Shown: in pieces, positions 6,752-13,138 of the stretch
How positions within the stretch are numbered: position 1 is the first letter of the stretch
Layout of the letters: each line of letters begins with the position of its first letter
Assembly (NCBI GenBank): GCA_937896105.1
Contig: CALBKR010000369.1
Span: 1 to 16,571, forward strand
Source: an uncultured Bacteroidales bacterium
GTDB taxonomy: Bacteria; Bacteroidota; Bacteroidia; Bacteroidales; Bacteroidaceae
Length of the DNA: 16,571 nucleotides
Direction: 5' to 3'
Made by a program: the position numbers and the translations under genes
The notes under the pieces: generated by a model
The model's database searches: none
Told to the model about the DNA's origin: nothing
What the model saw: only the letters and a program-made list of their open reading frames with translations

Positions 6752-8659
6752 TTATTTCATATTTATAAAATCGGTATATGTGCTTTGCAATATAGCCTTG
6801 GCCTTTTTAATCCTTTCACGGGCACCCTCTTCGGGCTCGTTCAATAGTTCTATGCCGCTATCAAGATCCAGTGTGCTGTGTCCGGTTGAGTCAATGAATG
6901 TTATGCCGTTGTTGAAACTGCAGTAGGCAAACGGGTATCTGTATTCCGGGCTCATAATGTTGCGGCTGAAACGGAATTCATCAATAGGCAGTTGCATCTG
7001 TGCAAGAACTGTTGCGACCATATCGCTTTGGTTGCAGATGCTGTTTATACGCTGTGGACTTTTTATCACTCCGCCAAGCAACAGAAGGAGAATGTGATTC
7101 CTGTTCCGGTCTGTCTGTCTTGCTCCTTGCGGATAGCCCATAACCGTGTGGTCGGCAATGCAGATGATGAGTGTGTTGTCCCATACATCAGTTTTTTTCA
7201 ATTTATCGATAAAATTGCCCAGCATCTCGTCTGTAAAAGCGAAGGCATTGGCCTTCTCGTCTTTTTTAATTCTGTTATAGGGCACCTTCCACGGCTCGTG
7301 GCTGCTGAGTGTGAGGTATGTTATGTGCCAGGGCTCTTCCTCCATACTCTGCGTCATACTGAACAGCCTGTCAAATGTAATGTCGTCACCAGCCCCCCAC
7401 TTGTGTGTGGAGGCTTCTTTAGAAGAAAAATTCTTGTTTGAAAAGACTTTTTCATATCCGGTCGAATAGAAATAGCCATTCATATTTGTGAAATTCACAT
7501 CGCCGCCGTATAGGAATGTATTGGTGTATCCGGCCTCCTTCAGCGATGCTGCCAGTGAGGGTAGTTTCTGGCTTTTGTTTGTCGCTTTCATTACCGATGT
7601 CTTTGGGAACGAAGGATAGCCGCTTAATGTACAAATCAATCCTCTGTCGGTGCGGTAGCTGTTTGCGTGGCAATCGGTAAACAGGATGCCTTCGTTGCAG
7701 AGCCTGTTTATATTGGGTGTTACCCCCTCCTTGCCTCCCAATTCCTCTACAAAGCAGGCGCCCATACCTTCGAGAATAATAGTTATAACATTAGGGCGTG
7801 CATTTGTCAGCAGTGTGTCTGCAAGTTGTGTGGCTTGCCTGTATAGCCCGTCGAATAGCTCCATTCGTTCCTCTTCGTTGAAGAAATCGTATTCGTCGCT
7901 GAAATCTTCGAGGTTTGCTAACGAGTGCATAAAACTGAAGATGGGGTTTATGGCGGCGTGATTAAGCACCATACGGTTTGTGTAATATACAGTTCCGATA
8001 TTGTTCGTCGATTCTGTAACTCCTCCTCTTATACCAAGAAACATTATTCCGCCTATCAGGATATATACAAAGCCTTGTATAACCTTGCCAATGATGCTCC
8101 GCGATTCATCCCTTTTGTTCCTATGCTTTTTACGGCAAACGAACGAAAAAGCTTTGTATGTGATGAATGTCAGTGCTGCCAATACTATGCCAAGTAATAT
8201 GAGATGCATCGTGGTTACACTTGCTGCCGCATTTGTGGGAGAATCAATGTACACAATTATTGCCGACGCATCCAGTTTGTGCCCCCAATAGGGGTAGAGT
8301 GTAAAGTCGGAGATGAAGGCAAGTGCAATTGCGAACGACAATATAGAATTGTAGCACTTGTAGAATATGCGGAGCGGTATCTCCTTGAATGTGGTCACAA
8401 TGCTAAGCAGCAACGGTATTATCGAGAAATATCCGGCAACAGCAATATCGTGTTTCAAGCCGTAGCGGATAATATTGACATAGTCACCGAAAGAGCAACT
8501 CTCCCCCGGGTGGTTGAATATGAGGAAAATTACCTTGTAAACAACTGATAGTGCGATAATGGCAAAGTAATATTTCAGAAGGAACAGCACTCCTTGTCCC
8601 AATTTTGGCAGGAATGGAGCCTTAATTGTAATTTGCCTGGTCAGTTCTTTGAAATTCAT
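6752..8659 (-). CDS. LtaS-type membrane phosphotransferase (sulfatase fold), Thr nucleophile
   Basis: This 635-residue paralogue has the same layout as its downstream neighbour: about five membrane helices (near 20-47, 71-91, 104-121, 147-172 and 193-211), the GIRGG linker at 209-213, and a catalytic domain outside the inner membrane from about residue 288. Predicted catalytic residues are Glu297 in ILEGMG, the nucleophile Thr337 in SYRTDRG, His454 in SSHEPW and Asp503-His504 in IADHTVMG. These match the Glu, Thr and Asp-His of Gram-positive LtaS. It should transfer a phospholipid-derived head group to an envelope acceptor, or hydrolyse such a bond; the substrate cannot be read from sequence. 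The C-terminal 50 residues are charged and helical. The two copies differ throughout and have different nucleophiles, so they are old paralogues, probably with different substrates. The start is 24 nt after the RNase H stop. Confidence 0.9.
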   Translation of the reverse strand: MNFKELTRQITIKAPFLPKLGQGVLFLLKYYFAIIALSVVYKVIFLIFNHPGESCSFGDYVNIIRYGLKHDIAVAGYFSIIPLLLSIVTTFKEIPLRIFYKCYNSILSFAIALAFISDFTLYPYWGHKLDASAIIVYIDSPTNAAASVTTMHLILLGIVLAALTFITYKAFSFVCRKKHRNKRDESRSIIGKVIQGFVYILIGGIMFLGIRGGVTESTNNIGTVYYTNRMVLNHAAINPIFSFMHSLANLEDFSDEYDFFNEEERMELFDGLYRQATQLADTLLTNARPNVITIILEGMGACFVEELGGKEGVTPNINRLCNEGILFTDCHANSYRTDRGLICTLSGYPSFPKTSVMKATNKSQKLPSLAASLKEAGYTNTFLYGGDVNFTNMNGYFYSTGYEKVFSNKNFSSKEASTHKWGAGDDITFDRLFSMTQSMEEEPWHITYLTLSSHEPWKVPYNRIKKDEKANAFAFTDEMLGNFIDKLKKTDVWDNTLIICIADHTVMGYPQGARQTDRNRNHILLLLLGGVIKSPQRINSICNQSDMVATVLAQMQLPIDEFRFSRNIMSPEYRYPFAYCSFNNGITFIDSTGHSTLDLDSGIELLNEPEEGARERIKKAKAILQSTYTDFINMK

Positions 8660-8683
8660 AGTGTGCAGGTGCTTGTCTTTTGT

Positions 8684-9301
8684 CTATTTTCTGCCGAAAT
8701 CGGCCGGAATCTCCCCCCACTTTTCTGTCTCCCATTTAATCAATGCTGTTGTATAACTGTTCTCTTTCAGCCACTTTTCGGCACGGTCGATATAACCAAA
8801 CAGCTCCTCGCTGCGTGCGTCACGTGGCAGCTTTGTCTTGCATCTCTTGCCTTTTACCCACAGCAGCGCATTATAGCTGTCGGAGTAGATAGGCAGGTCA
8901 ATCCCTTTCTGTTTTAACAAGGCGAGCCCGTGTACAATGGCAAGGAATTCGCCTATGTTGTTGGTGCCGTATATCGGTCCGAAATGGAATACCTCTTCAC
9001 CGGTGGCAATGTAAACTCCACGGTATTCCATCATCCCCGGGTTGCCGCTACAGGCAGCATCCACAGCCAATGCATTCCTAATAACACATTCGGGTAGCGT
9101 AGGCTTTGTCTTTGGAGTGTTCTCTTTTACCCCTATGTAGTGGCCGGGCGGTGAAGCGTATGCCTGCTCGGCCTCTTCGCGTGTGCCGAAAGCCTTATAT
9201 AGTGCCTGCTTGACACCTGCAATCTGCGCCTTGCACTCCTCCCACGAGGTGTAAATGCCAGGTGTCAGGCCGTTCCACACTACATAAAACCGTTTTTTCA
9301 T
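8684..9301 (-). CDS. Viroplasmin-domain ribonuclease H
   Basis: This 205-residue protein joins an N-terminal viroplasmin (caulimovirus-type, RNase HI N-terminal) domain to an RNase H catalytic domain, as in eukaryotic RNase H1. Residues 3-48 (KKRFYVVWNGLTPGIYTSW onward) form the small domain that binds RNA/DNA hybrids or double-stranded RNA. The nuclease domain begins near residue 76, and all four acidic metal ligands are visible: Asp81 in VDAACSGNPG, Glu118 in NNIGEFLA, Asp141 in YSDS and Asp201 in IPADFGRK. It should cut the RNA strand of RNA/DNA hybrids (R-loops, Okazaki primers). The loop that carries the catalytic-cycle His in E. coli RNase HI is here WETEKWGEIPAD, without a His. The gene lies 29 nt after argS and 24 nt before an LtaS-like gene, on the same strand. 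Confidence 0.93.
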   Translation of the reverse strand: MKKRFYVVWNGLTPGIYTSWEECKAQIAGVKQALYKAFGTREEAEQAYASPPGHYIGVKENTPKTKPTLPECVIRNALAVDAACSGNPGMMEYRGVYIATGEEVFHFGPIYGTNNIGEFLAIVHGLALLKQKGIDLPIYSDSYNALLWVKGKRCKTKLPRDARSEELFGYIDRAEKWLKENSYTTALIKWETEKWGEIPADFGRK

Positions 9302-9330
9302 TGTATGCTCGTTTTTTTGTCGGCAAGGTG

Positions 9331-11121
9331 TTACATTCTCTCCGGGACTTCGATGCCGAGCAGGTTCATCGCGGTCTTGATAACCTTGCCTACATTGTCG
9401 GTCAGCAACAGGCGGAAAGCCTTTGTCTCCTCATTTTCTTCACGCAAGATGCTGAAATCGTGGTAGAACTGGTTGTACTCCCTTGCCAGCTCGTATGCGT
9501 AGTTGGCTATTCCCGAAGGTGAGTAGTCTGTCCCGGCCTGACGCACTACCGCCGGGAACTCATTCATCATACGTATAATGTTGCACTCCTTCTCGCTGAT
9601 GCTTGCAGGGGCAGTAAATTCGGTTGCAGCACCTGCTTCTGCGGCCTTGCGGCCTATCGAGCGTGTGCGTGCGTATGTATACTGGATAAATGGGCCAGTG
9701 TTGCCGTTGAAATCGATTGATTCTTTGGGGTTGAAGAGCATATTCTTGCGCGCATCGACCTTGAGCATAAAATATTTAAGTGCTCCGAGTCCGATGATGC
9801 GGTTTATCTCTGCCTTCTCCTCGGCTGTCAGGTCGTTGAGCTTGCCGCCAAGCTCCTCCGATGTCTCGCGGGCGGTGTCTATCATCTCGTCCATAAGGTC
9901 GTCGGCGTCTACAACTGTTCCTTCGCGGCTCTTCATCTTGCCTTCGGGCAATTCAACCATACCATACGAGAAATGCACAAGGCCTTTGCCCCAAGAGAAA
10001 CCGAGCCTGTCGAGCAGTAGTGAGAGAACCTGGAAATGGTAGTTCTGCTCGTTGCCCACTACGTATACCATCTTGTCAATGGGGTAGTCGCGGAAACGCA
10101 ACTGGGCTGTACCGATATCCTGTGTCATATACACCGATGTGCCGTCGCTGCGCAGCAACAGCTTCTCGTCGAGCCCGTCCTTTGTGAGGTCGGCCCACAC
10201 CGACTCATCCTCACGGCGGTAGAAAATCCCCTTCTCAAGGCCGCCAAGCACTGTCTCCTTGCCCACAAGATATGTGTCGCTCTCGTAGTAAATCTTGTCA
10301 AAATCCACCCCAAGACGCTTGTATGTCTCGTCGAAGCCATCGTACACCCACTGGTTCATCTGCTCCCACAGTGCGCGTACCTCCTTGTCGCCTGCTTCCC
10401 ATTTTACGAGCATCTCGCGAGCCTCGGCCATCAGTGGCGATGCCGCTTCGGCCTCCTCCTTCGTCATTCCCTTGCCCATTAGTTCTGCAAGCTCTGCCTT
10501 GTAGTGTTTGTCGAAGGCTACATAATAGTCTCCTATCAGGTGGTCGCCCTTCTTGCCGCTGCTTGCCGGGGTTTCGCCGTTGCCCCATTTCTGCCAGGCG
10601 AGCATTGACTTGCAGATGTGTATTCCGCGGTCATTTACGATGTTTGTCTTTACAACTCTATTGCCGTTTGCTGCGATAATGTTAGAAAGGGCATATCCGA
10701 GCAGGTTGTTGCGGATGTGTCCAAGGTGCAGTGGCTTGTTGGTGTTCGGTGACGAGTACTCGACCATTACCAACGGTGAATCCTCTCCAGCAGGTGTTGT
10801 ACCCCATTTGTCGGTGGCATCGATGTGCTTTAGGAGTTCCACCCAATAACCCGGTGCTATGGCAAGGTTGAGAAAACCTTTTACAACATTGAATGATTGT
10901 ATTATGGTCAGGCTGTTCTTTAGGTACTCGCCAATCTCCTGTGCAGTCTCTTCCGGGCGTTTCTTTGAGAGTGACAGGAATGGGAATACAACGAGGGTGA
11001 AATCGCCCTCGAACTCCTTGCGTGTCTTCTGCAATTGTATCTTTTGGGTGTCAAAATCTGCGCCGTAGAGCTCCTTTACGGCAGCGGCAACACTTTGTGC
11101 CAATGTAATTTCAATATTCAT
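9331..11121 (-). CDS. argS: Arginyl-tRNA synthetase (class I)
   Basis: ArgS charges tRNA-Arg with arginine in the cytoplasm, using ATP. The 596-residue product is of normal length. It has the N-terminal Arg-tRNA synthetase additional domain (about 1-90), the catalytic domain with the HIGH-type motif HLGH at 132-135 preceded by SSPNTNKPL, the KMSKS-equivalent KMKSREGT at 395-402, and the C-terminal DALR anticodon-binding domain (about 475-596) ending in the conserved ERM. I chose the ATG at 11121 because it gives the family N-terminus MNIEITLAQ. An upstream GTG at 11163 would add 14 residues, but it lies within the predicted promoter, so it is unlikely to be transcribed. This is the first gene of the proposed five-gene minus-strand operon, and no Shine-Dalgarno sequence precedes it. 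Confidence 0.98.
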   Translation of the reverse strand: MNIEITLAQSVAAAVKELYGADFDTQKIQLQKTRKEFEGDFTLVVFPFLSLSKKRPEETAQEIGEYLKNSLTIIQSFNVVKGFLNLAIAPGYWVELLKHIDATDKWGTTPAGEDSPLVMVEYSSPNTNKPLHLGHIRNNLLGYALSNIIAANGNRVVKTNIVNDRGIHICKSMLAWQKWGNGETPASSGKKGDHLIGDYYVAFDKHYKAELAELMGKGMTKEEAEAASPLMAEAREMLVKWEAGDKEVRALWEQMNQWVYDGFDETYKRLGVDFDKIYYESDTYLVGKETVLGGLEKGIFYRREDESVWADLTKDGLDEKLLLRSDGTSVYMTQDIGTAQLRFRDYPIDKMVYVVGNEQNYHFQVLSLLLDRLGFSWGKGLVHFSYGMVELPEGKMKSREGTVVDADDLMDEMIDTARETSEELGGKLNDLTAEEKAEINRIIGLGALKYFMLKVDARKNMLFNPKESIDFNGNTGPFIQYTYARTRSIGRKAAEAGAATEFTAPASISEKECNIIRMMNEFPAVVRQAGTDYSPSGIANYAYELAREYNQFYHDFSILREENEETKAFRLLLTDNVGKVIKTAMNLLGIEVPERM

Positions 11122-11162
11122 CGTTATAGTGTATTTGTTTTTCTTGATTTTGCAAATTGCCA

Positions 11163-11193
11163 CAAAAGTAGTAAATATAAGTGACTTGTGAAA
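11163..11193 (-). promoter_or_regulatory. Predicted Bacteroides-type promoter for the argS operon
   Basis: On the minus strand, TACTTTTG at 11170-11163 matches the -7 consensus TAnnTTTG. TTTC at 11193-11190, 19 bp upstream of it, is a one-mismatch version of the -33 TTTG. Transcription would start near 11157, leaving a leader of about 36 nt before the argS ATG at 11121. Assignment rests on the known consensus for the primary sigma factor of Bacteroidota. Confidence 0.6.
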
Positions 11194-11261
11194 CGAATTA
11201 ATAATAATAAATCACTAAAATATTAAAATATAATAATAAAATGCATATATCCGAGTCGCGG
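11194..11261. other. AT-rich tract between divergent promoters
   Basis: The sequence between the two predicted -33 elements consists largely of A and T, with repeated TAATAATAA and TATTAAAATA runs at 11200-11240. It could act as an UP-type element or a bendable spacer for both promoters. I see no gene, operator palindrome or riboswitch in it. Confidence 0.4.
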
Positions 11262-11294
11262 TTTGTGATATTCCCCTTTTTTGCTTTATCTTTG
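11262..11294 (+). promoter_or_regulatory. Predicted Bacteroides-type promoter for the rhomboid pair
   Basis: TTTG at 11262-11265 and TATCTTTG at 11287-11294 match the Bacteroidota consensus TTTG / TAnnTTTG exactly, with a 21-bp spacer. The start site should be near 11301, giving a leader of roughly 38 nt to the ATG at 11340. This also argues against the in-frame ATG at 11241, which lies upstream of the promoter. Confidence 0.75.
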
Positions 11295-11339
11295 CGAGAT
11301 GTATTAATTGGCAGTGTTGGCCACAATGTTATTGAATCT

Positions 11340-12023
11340 ATGAATAAGTTACCAGAGGTTACGAAGAATCTTCTTGCCATAAACATACTGATGTTCTTGG
11401 CGACAATTGTCTTGGAGAGGCAGGGTACAGATCTGACATCTCTTTTAGGGCTTCATTTCTTTAAAGCGTCCGATTTTGAGCCGTATCAGTTGCTCACGTA
11501 TATGTTTATGCATAGTGATTTTTCCCATCTCTTCTTCAATATGTTCGCCCTTTTTATGTTCGGTGGCGTGCTTGAGAGGGTTTGGGGCAGCAAGCGTTTT
11601 CTTATCTACTACCTTGTTGCCGGTGTCGGAGCCGGCTTGCTGCAGGAGGTGACACAATATATCCATTTTGCACAGTTGGGTTGGGATGCAAATGCTTTGA
11701 TACGTGTACAGTCGCTTGGCCTGGTGCCCGTGTCTGATGTTCTGAATATGTGGACAACTGTTGGCGCTTCGGGTGCTGTATATGCAATTCTGCTCGGTTT
11801 CGGTATGTCGTTCCCTAACGAAAAGATGTTCATTTTCCCGTTGCCGTTCCCCATAAAGGCCAAGTTCTTTGTAATAGGCTATGCCGCTATCGAACTTCTG
11901 CTCGGCGTGTCGAACAGTCAGGATGGCATAGCCCATTATGCTCATTTGGGCGGTATGCTGTTCGGTTTGGTAATGATTCTCTATTGGCGCAGGAAGCGGA
12001 AGATTGGAGGCCCCTATGTTTAA
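11340..12023 (+). CDS. Rhomboid family intramembrane serine protease (first of a pair)
   Basis: Rhomboids cleave membrane proteins within or near their transmembrane helices. This 227-residue protein has a six-helix rhomboid core and all hallmark residues: His63 and Asn67 in HLFFNMFAL (oxyanion side), the nucleophile Ser144 in GASGAVY, and the catalytic His202 in HYAHLGG, with the extra conserved His199. There is an insertion of about 30 residues at 105-138, between helix 3 and the helix carrying the serine. The ATG at 11340 is preferred over an ATG at 11241 because it gives the usual short N-terminus before helix 1 (MNKLPEVTKNLLAINI) and follows the predicted promoter. The C-terminus is short and basic. 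Its last eight nt overlap the second rhomboid gene. Natural substrates are unknown. Confidence 0.95.
   Translation: MNKLPEVTKNLLAINILMFLATIVLERQGTDLTSLLGLHFFKASDFEPYQLLTYMFMHSDFSHLFFNMFALFMFGGVLERVWGSKRFLIYYLVAGVGAGLLQEVTQYIHFAQLGWDANALIRVQSLGLVPVSDVLNMWTTVGASGAVYAILLGFGMSFPNEKMFIFPLPFPIKAKFFVIGYAAIELLLGVSNSQDGIAHYAHLGGMLFGLVMILYWRRKRKIGGPYV
12006..12010 (+). promoter_or_regulatory. Shine-Dalgarno site for the second rhomboid gene
   Basis: GGAGG lies five nt before the ATG at 12016, inside the end of the first rhomboid gene. Strong Shine-Dalgarno sequences are rare in this window. It fixes the start at 12016 rather than the TTG at 12004, which overlaps the site's upstream edge. Confidence 0.7.
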
Positions 12024-12918
12024 GGATTTTGTCAACAGGTTCAAGGCTGCCGACATTGTCAGCAAGTATATCTATGCGAATGTTGCAGTTTACATTTTCT
12101 TTGTTTTAATCGGTGTTTTTTCGATGCTGATGAATGTTCCGGCGTTTGCCGATGATGTGCAGCGCTGTTTCGAATTGCCAGCCTCGCCTTCACGCCTGTT
12201 GCTGCAGCCTTGGACGCTCTTTACATATATGTTCTTGCATGGTGGGCTGATGCATATCCTGTGGAATATGTTTGCCTTGTATGCCTTTGGCCGCATATTC
12301 CTCAATTTCTTTTCGGTGCGTCATTTTGTGGGGACATATATCCTCGGAGGCCTCTTCGGTGCGCTGTTCTTTGTGTTGGCATATAATATATTCCCGTATT
12401 TTGAGGGAGTTGTCAATGTCTCGTATCTTGTAGGCGCTTCGGCTTCGGTGCTGGCTATAGTGACAGCTGTAGCTGTTCGTTGCCCCGAATACAGGATACA
12501 ACTGCTCTTTTTCGGAAGTGTCAGGCTATCGACATTCGCGCTTGTGACAGTGCTGATATCGGTGCTGATGCTCTCCGGCAGTAATGCGGGCGGTAATTTT
12601 GCGCATCTTGGCGGAGCATTCGCCGGCTTGTTGGTTGCTGTCCTGTTGAGTCGCGGTACCGATATTACCGAACTTGTCAACCGCCCCATAGACTGGTTCA
12701 AGAGGCTTTTTAAGGGAAACTCATTCAAGCGGAAGAAAAAGGCGAAATTCACATATACGGCCGGTGGAAAAAGGGCGGACGATTATGAGTACAACGCCAG
12801 GAAAAAGAGCGATGAGGCCGAAATTGACAAAATTCTTGAAAAAATCAAGAAAGGCGGTTACGCCTCACTTACCGATGCCGAGAAGAAGCGTCTTTTTGAT
12901 GCATCGTCACGCCGCTGA
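12016..12918 (+). CDS. Rhomboid family protease with C-terminal DUF6576-type domain (second of a pair)
   Basis: This 300-residue protein has a six-helix rhomboid core (about 15-212) followed by a cytoplasmic tail. Hallmark residues are His80 and Asn84 in HILWNMFAL, the predicted nucleophile Ser142 in GASASVLAI, and His197 in NFAHLGG. The usual GxSG motif is GASA here, and the first His of the HxxHxGG motif is Asn194; both variants are known in rhomboids of this phylum, so activity is likely but not certain. The tail (about 224-300) is Lys/Arg-rich, then forms a short helical domain with DEAEIDKILEKI and GYASLTDAEKKRLFDASSRR, which matches the DUF6576 pattern found at the end of Bacteroidota rhomboids. 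It overlaps the first rhomboid gene by 8 nt and starts from a GGAGG site, so the two are probably translated together and may act as a pair. Confidence 0.93.
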   Translation: MFKDFVNRFKAADIVSKYIYANVAVYIFFVLIGVFSMLMNVPAFADDVQRCFELPASPSRLLLQPWTLFTYMFLHGGLMHILWNMFALYAFGRIFLNFFSVRHFVGTYILGGLFGALFFVLAYNIFPYFEGVVNVSYLVGASASVLAIVTAVAVRCPEYRIQLLFFGSVRLSTFALVTVLISVLMLSGSNAGGNFAHLGGAFAGLLVAVLLSRGTDITELVNRPIDWFKRLFKGNSFKRKKKAKFTYTAGGKRADDYEYNARKKSDEAEIDKILEKIKKGGYASLTDAEKKRLFDASSRR

Positions 12919-12980
12919 TGTCTATATCAACTCTTTTGCTGTCGGCTCTGTGTTTCTTGTTGGCTGTCGCACTTTTGTAA
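12918..12980 (+). CDS. Possible 20-residue hydrophobic micro-protein, overlapping the rhomboid stop
   Basis: The second rhomboid ends in TGATG, so an ATG at 12918 shares its first base with the rhomboid stop. From it runs a 20-codon ORF encoding Met-Ser-Ile-Ser-Thr followed by 15 almost wholly hydrophobic residues, ending at TAA (12978-12980). It could be a translationally coupled single-helix membrane peptide, the remnant of a longer membrane protein that once followed the rhomboids, or chance. There is no Shine-Dalgarno sequence. Codon composition cannot settle a stretch this short. Confidence 0.3.
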   Translation: MSISTLLLSALCFLLAVALL

Positions 12981-13050
12981 CGGCAATCACTCCTGTGTCT
13001 GGGAAATGAGCGAAAAGCCTGCTGTTTATACTAATAAAATAAAGAAAATT

Positions 13051-13094
13051 GCGCAAAACTCTATTTTTTAAAGAAAAAAGCGCTATATTTGCGC
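13051..13094 (+). promoter_or_regulatory. Predicted secDF promoter within a GCGCAAA/TTTGCGC inverted repeat
   Basis: TATATTTG at 13084-13091 matches the -7 consensus TAnnTTTG. The -33 element is poor: only T-rich sequence (CTATTTTTT, 13061-13069) lies in the expected place. The -7 box overlaps the right arm of a 7-bp inverted repeat, GCGCAAA at 13051-13057 and TTTGCGC at 13088-13094. Transcription should start near 13098, about 41 nt before the ATG at 13139. The leader is A-rich without a Shine-Dalgarno sequence, as is usual in this phylum. The rest of the gap from 12981 to 13050 shows no gene and no clear terminator. Confidence 0.55.
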
Positions 13095-13138
13095 GTTTTT
13101 AAAAGGAACGAAATAAATCATAATAAATTTTAATTGAA

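Noticed and set aside
5815..8548. Plus-strand frames of 90-198 codons opposite the two LtaS-like genes
   Set aside because: They are antisense shadows: their translations are rich in Cys, Tyr and His, as expected from reverse reading of membrane-protein codons, with no coherent domains.
3839..8659. Radical SAM gene as a sulfatase-maturing enzyme (anSME) for the two neighbouring sulfatase-fold proteins
   Set aside because: The radical SAM protein has only five cysteines and no SPASM cluster, and neither neighbour has a C/S-x-P-x-R modification motif. The catalytic residues fit LtaS-type phosphotransferases instead.
9578..10849. Several plus-strand frames of 70-154 codons opposite argS
   Set aside because: They lie antisense to a fully conserved argS, show no domain features and have no promoter or ribosome-binding site.
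11122..11163. Longer argS starting at the GTG at 11163
   Set aside because: The extra 14 residues are unlike the family N-terminus, and the codon lies in the predicted -7 box, upstream of the likely transcription start.
11241..11339. Longer first rhomboid starting at the ATG at 11241
   Set aside because: The extra 33 residues span an exact Bacteroides-type promoter, and the ATG at 11340 gives the normal rhomboid N-terminus.
12764..13009. 81-codon frame overlapping the end of the second rhomboid gene
   Set aside because: It is mostly a frame-shifted reading of the conserved Lys-rich rhomboid tail, and its product has no recognisable pattern.
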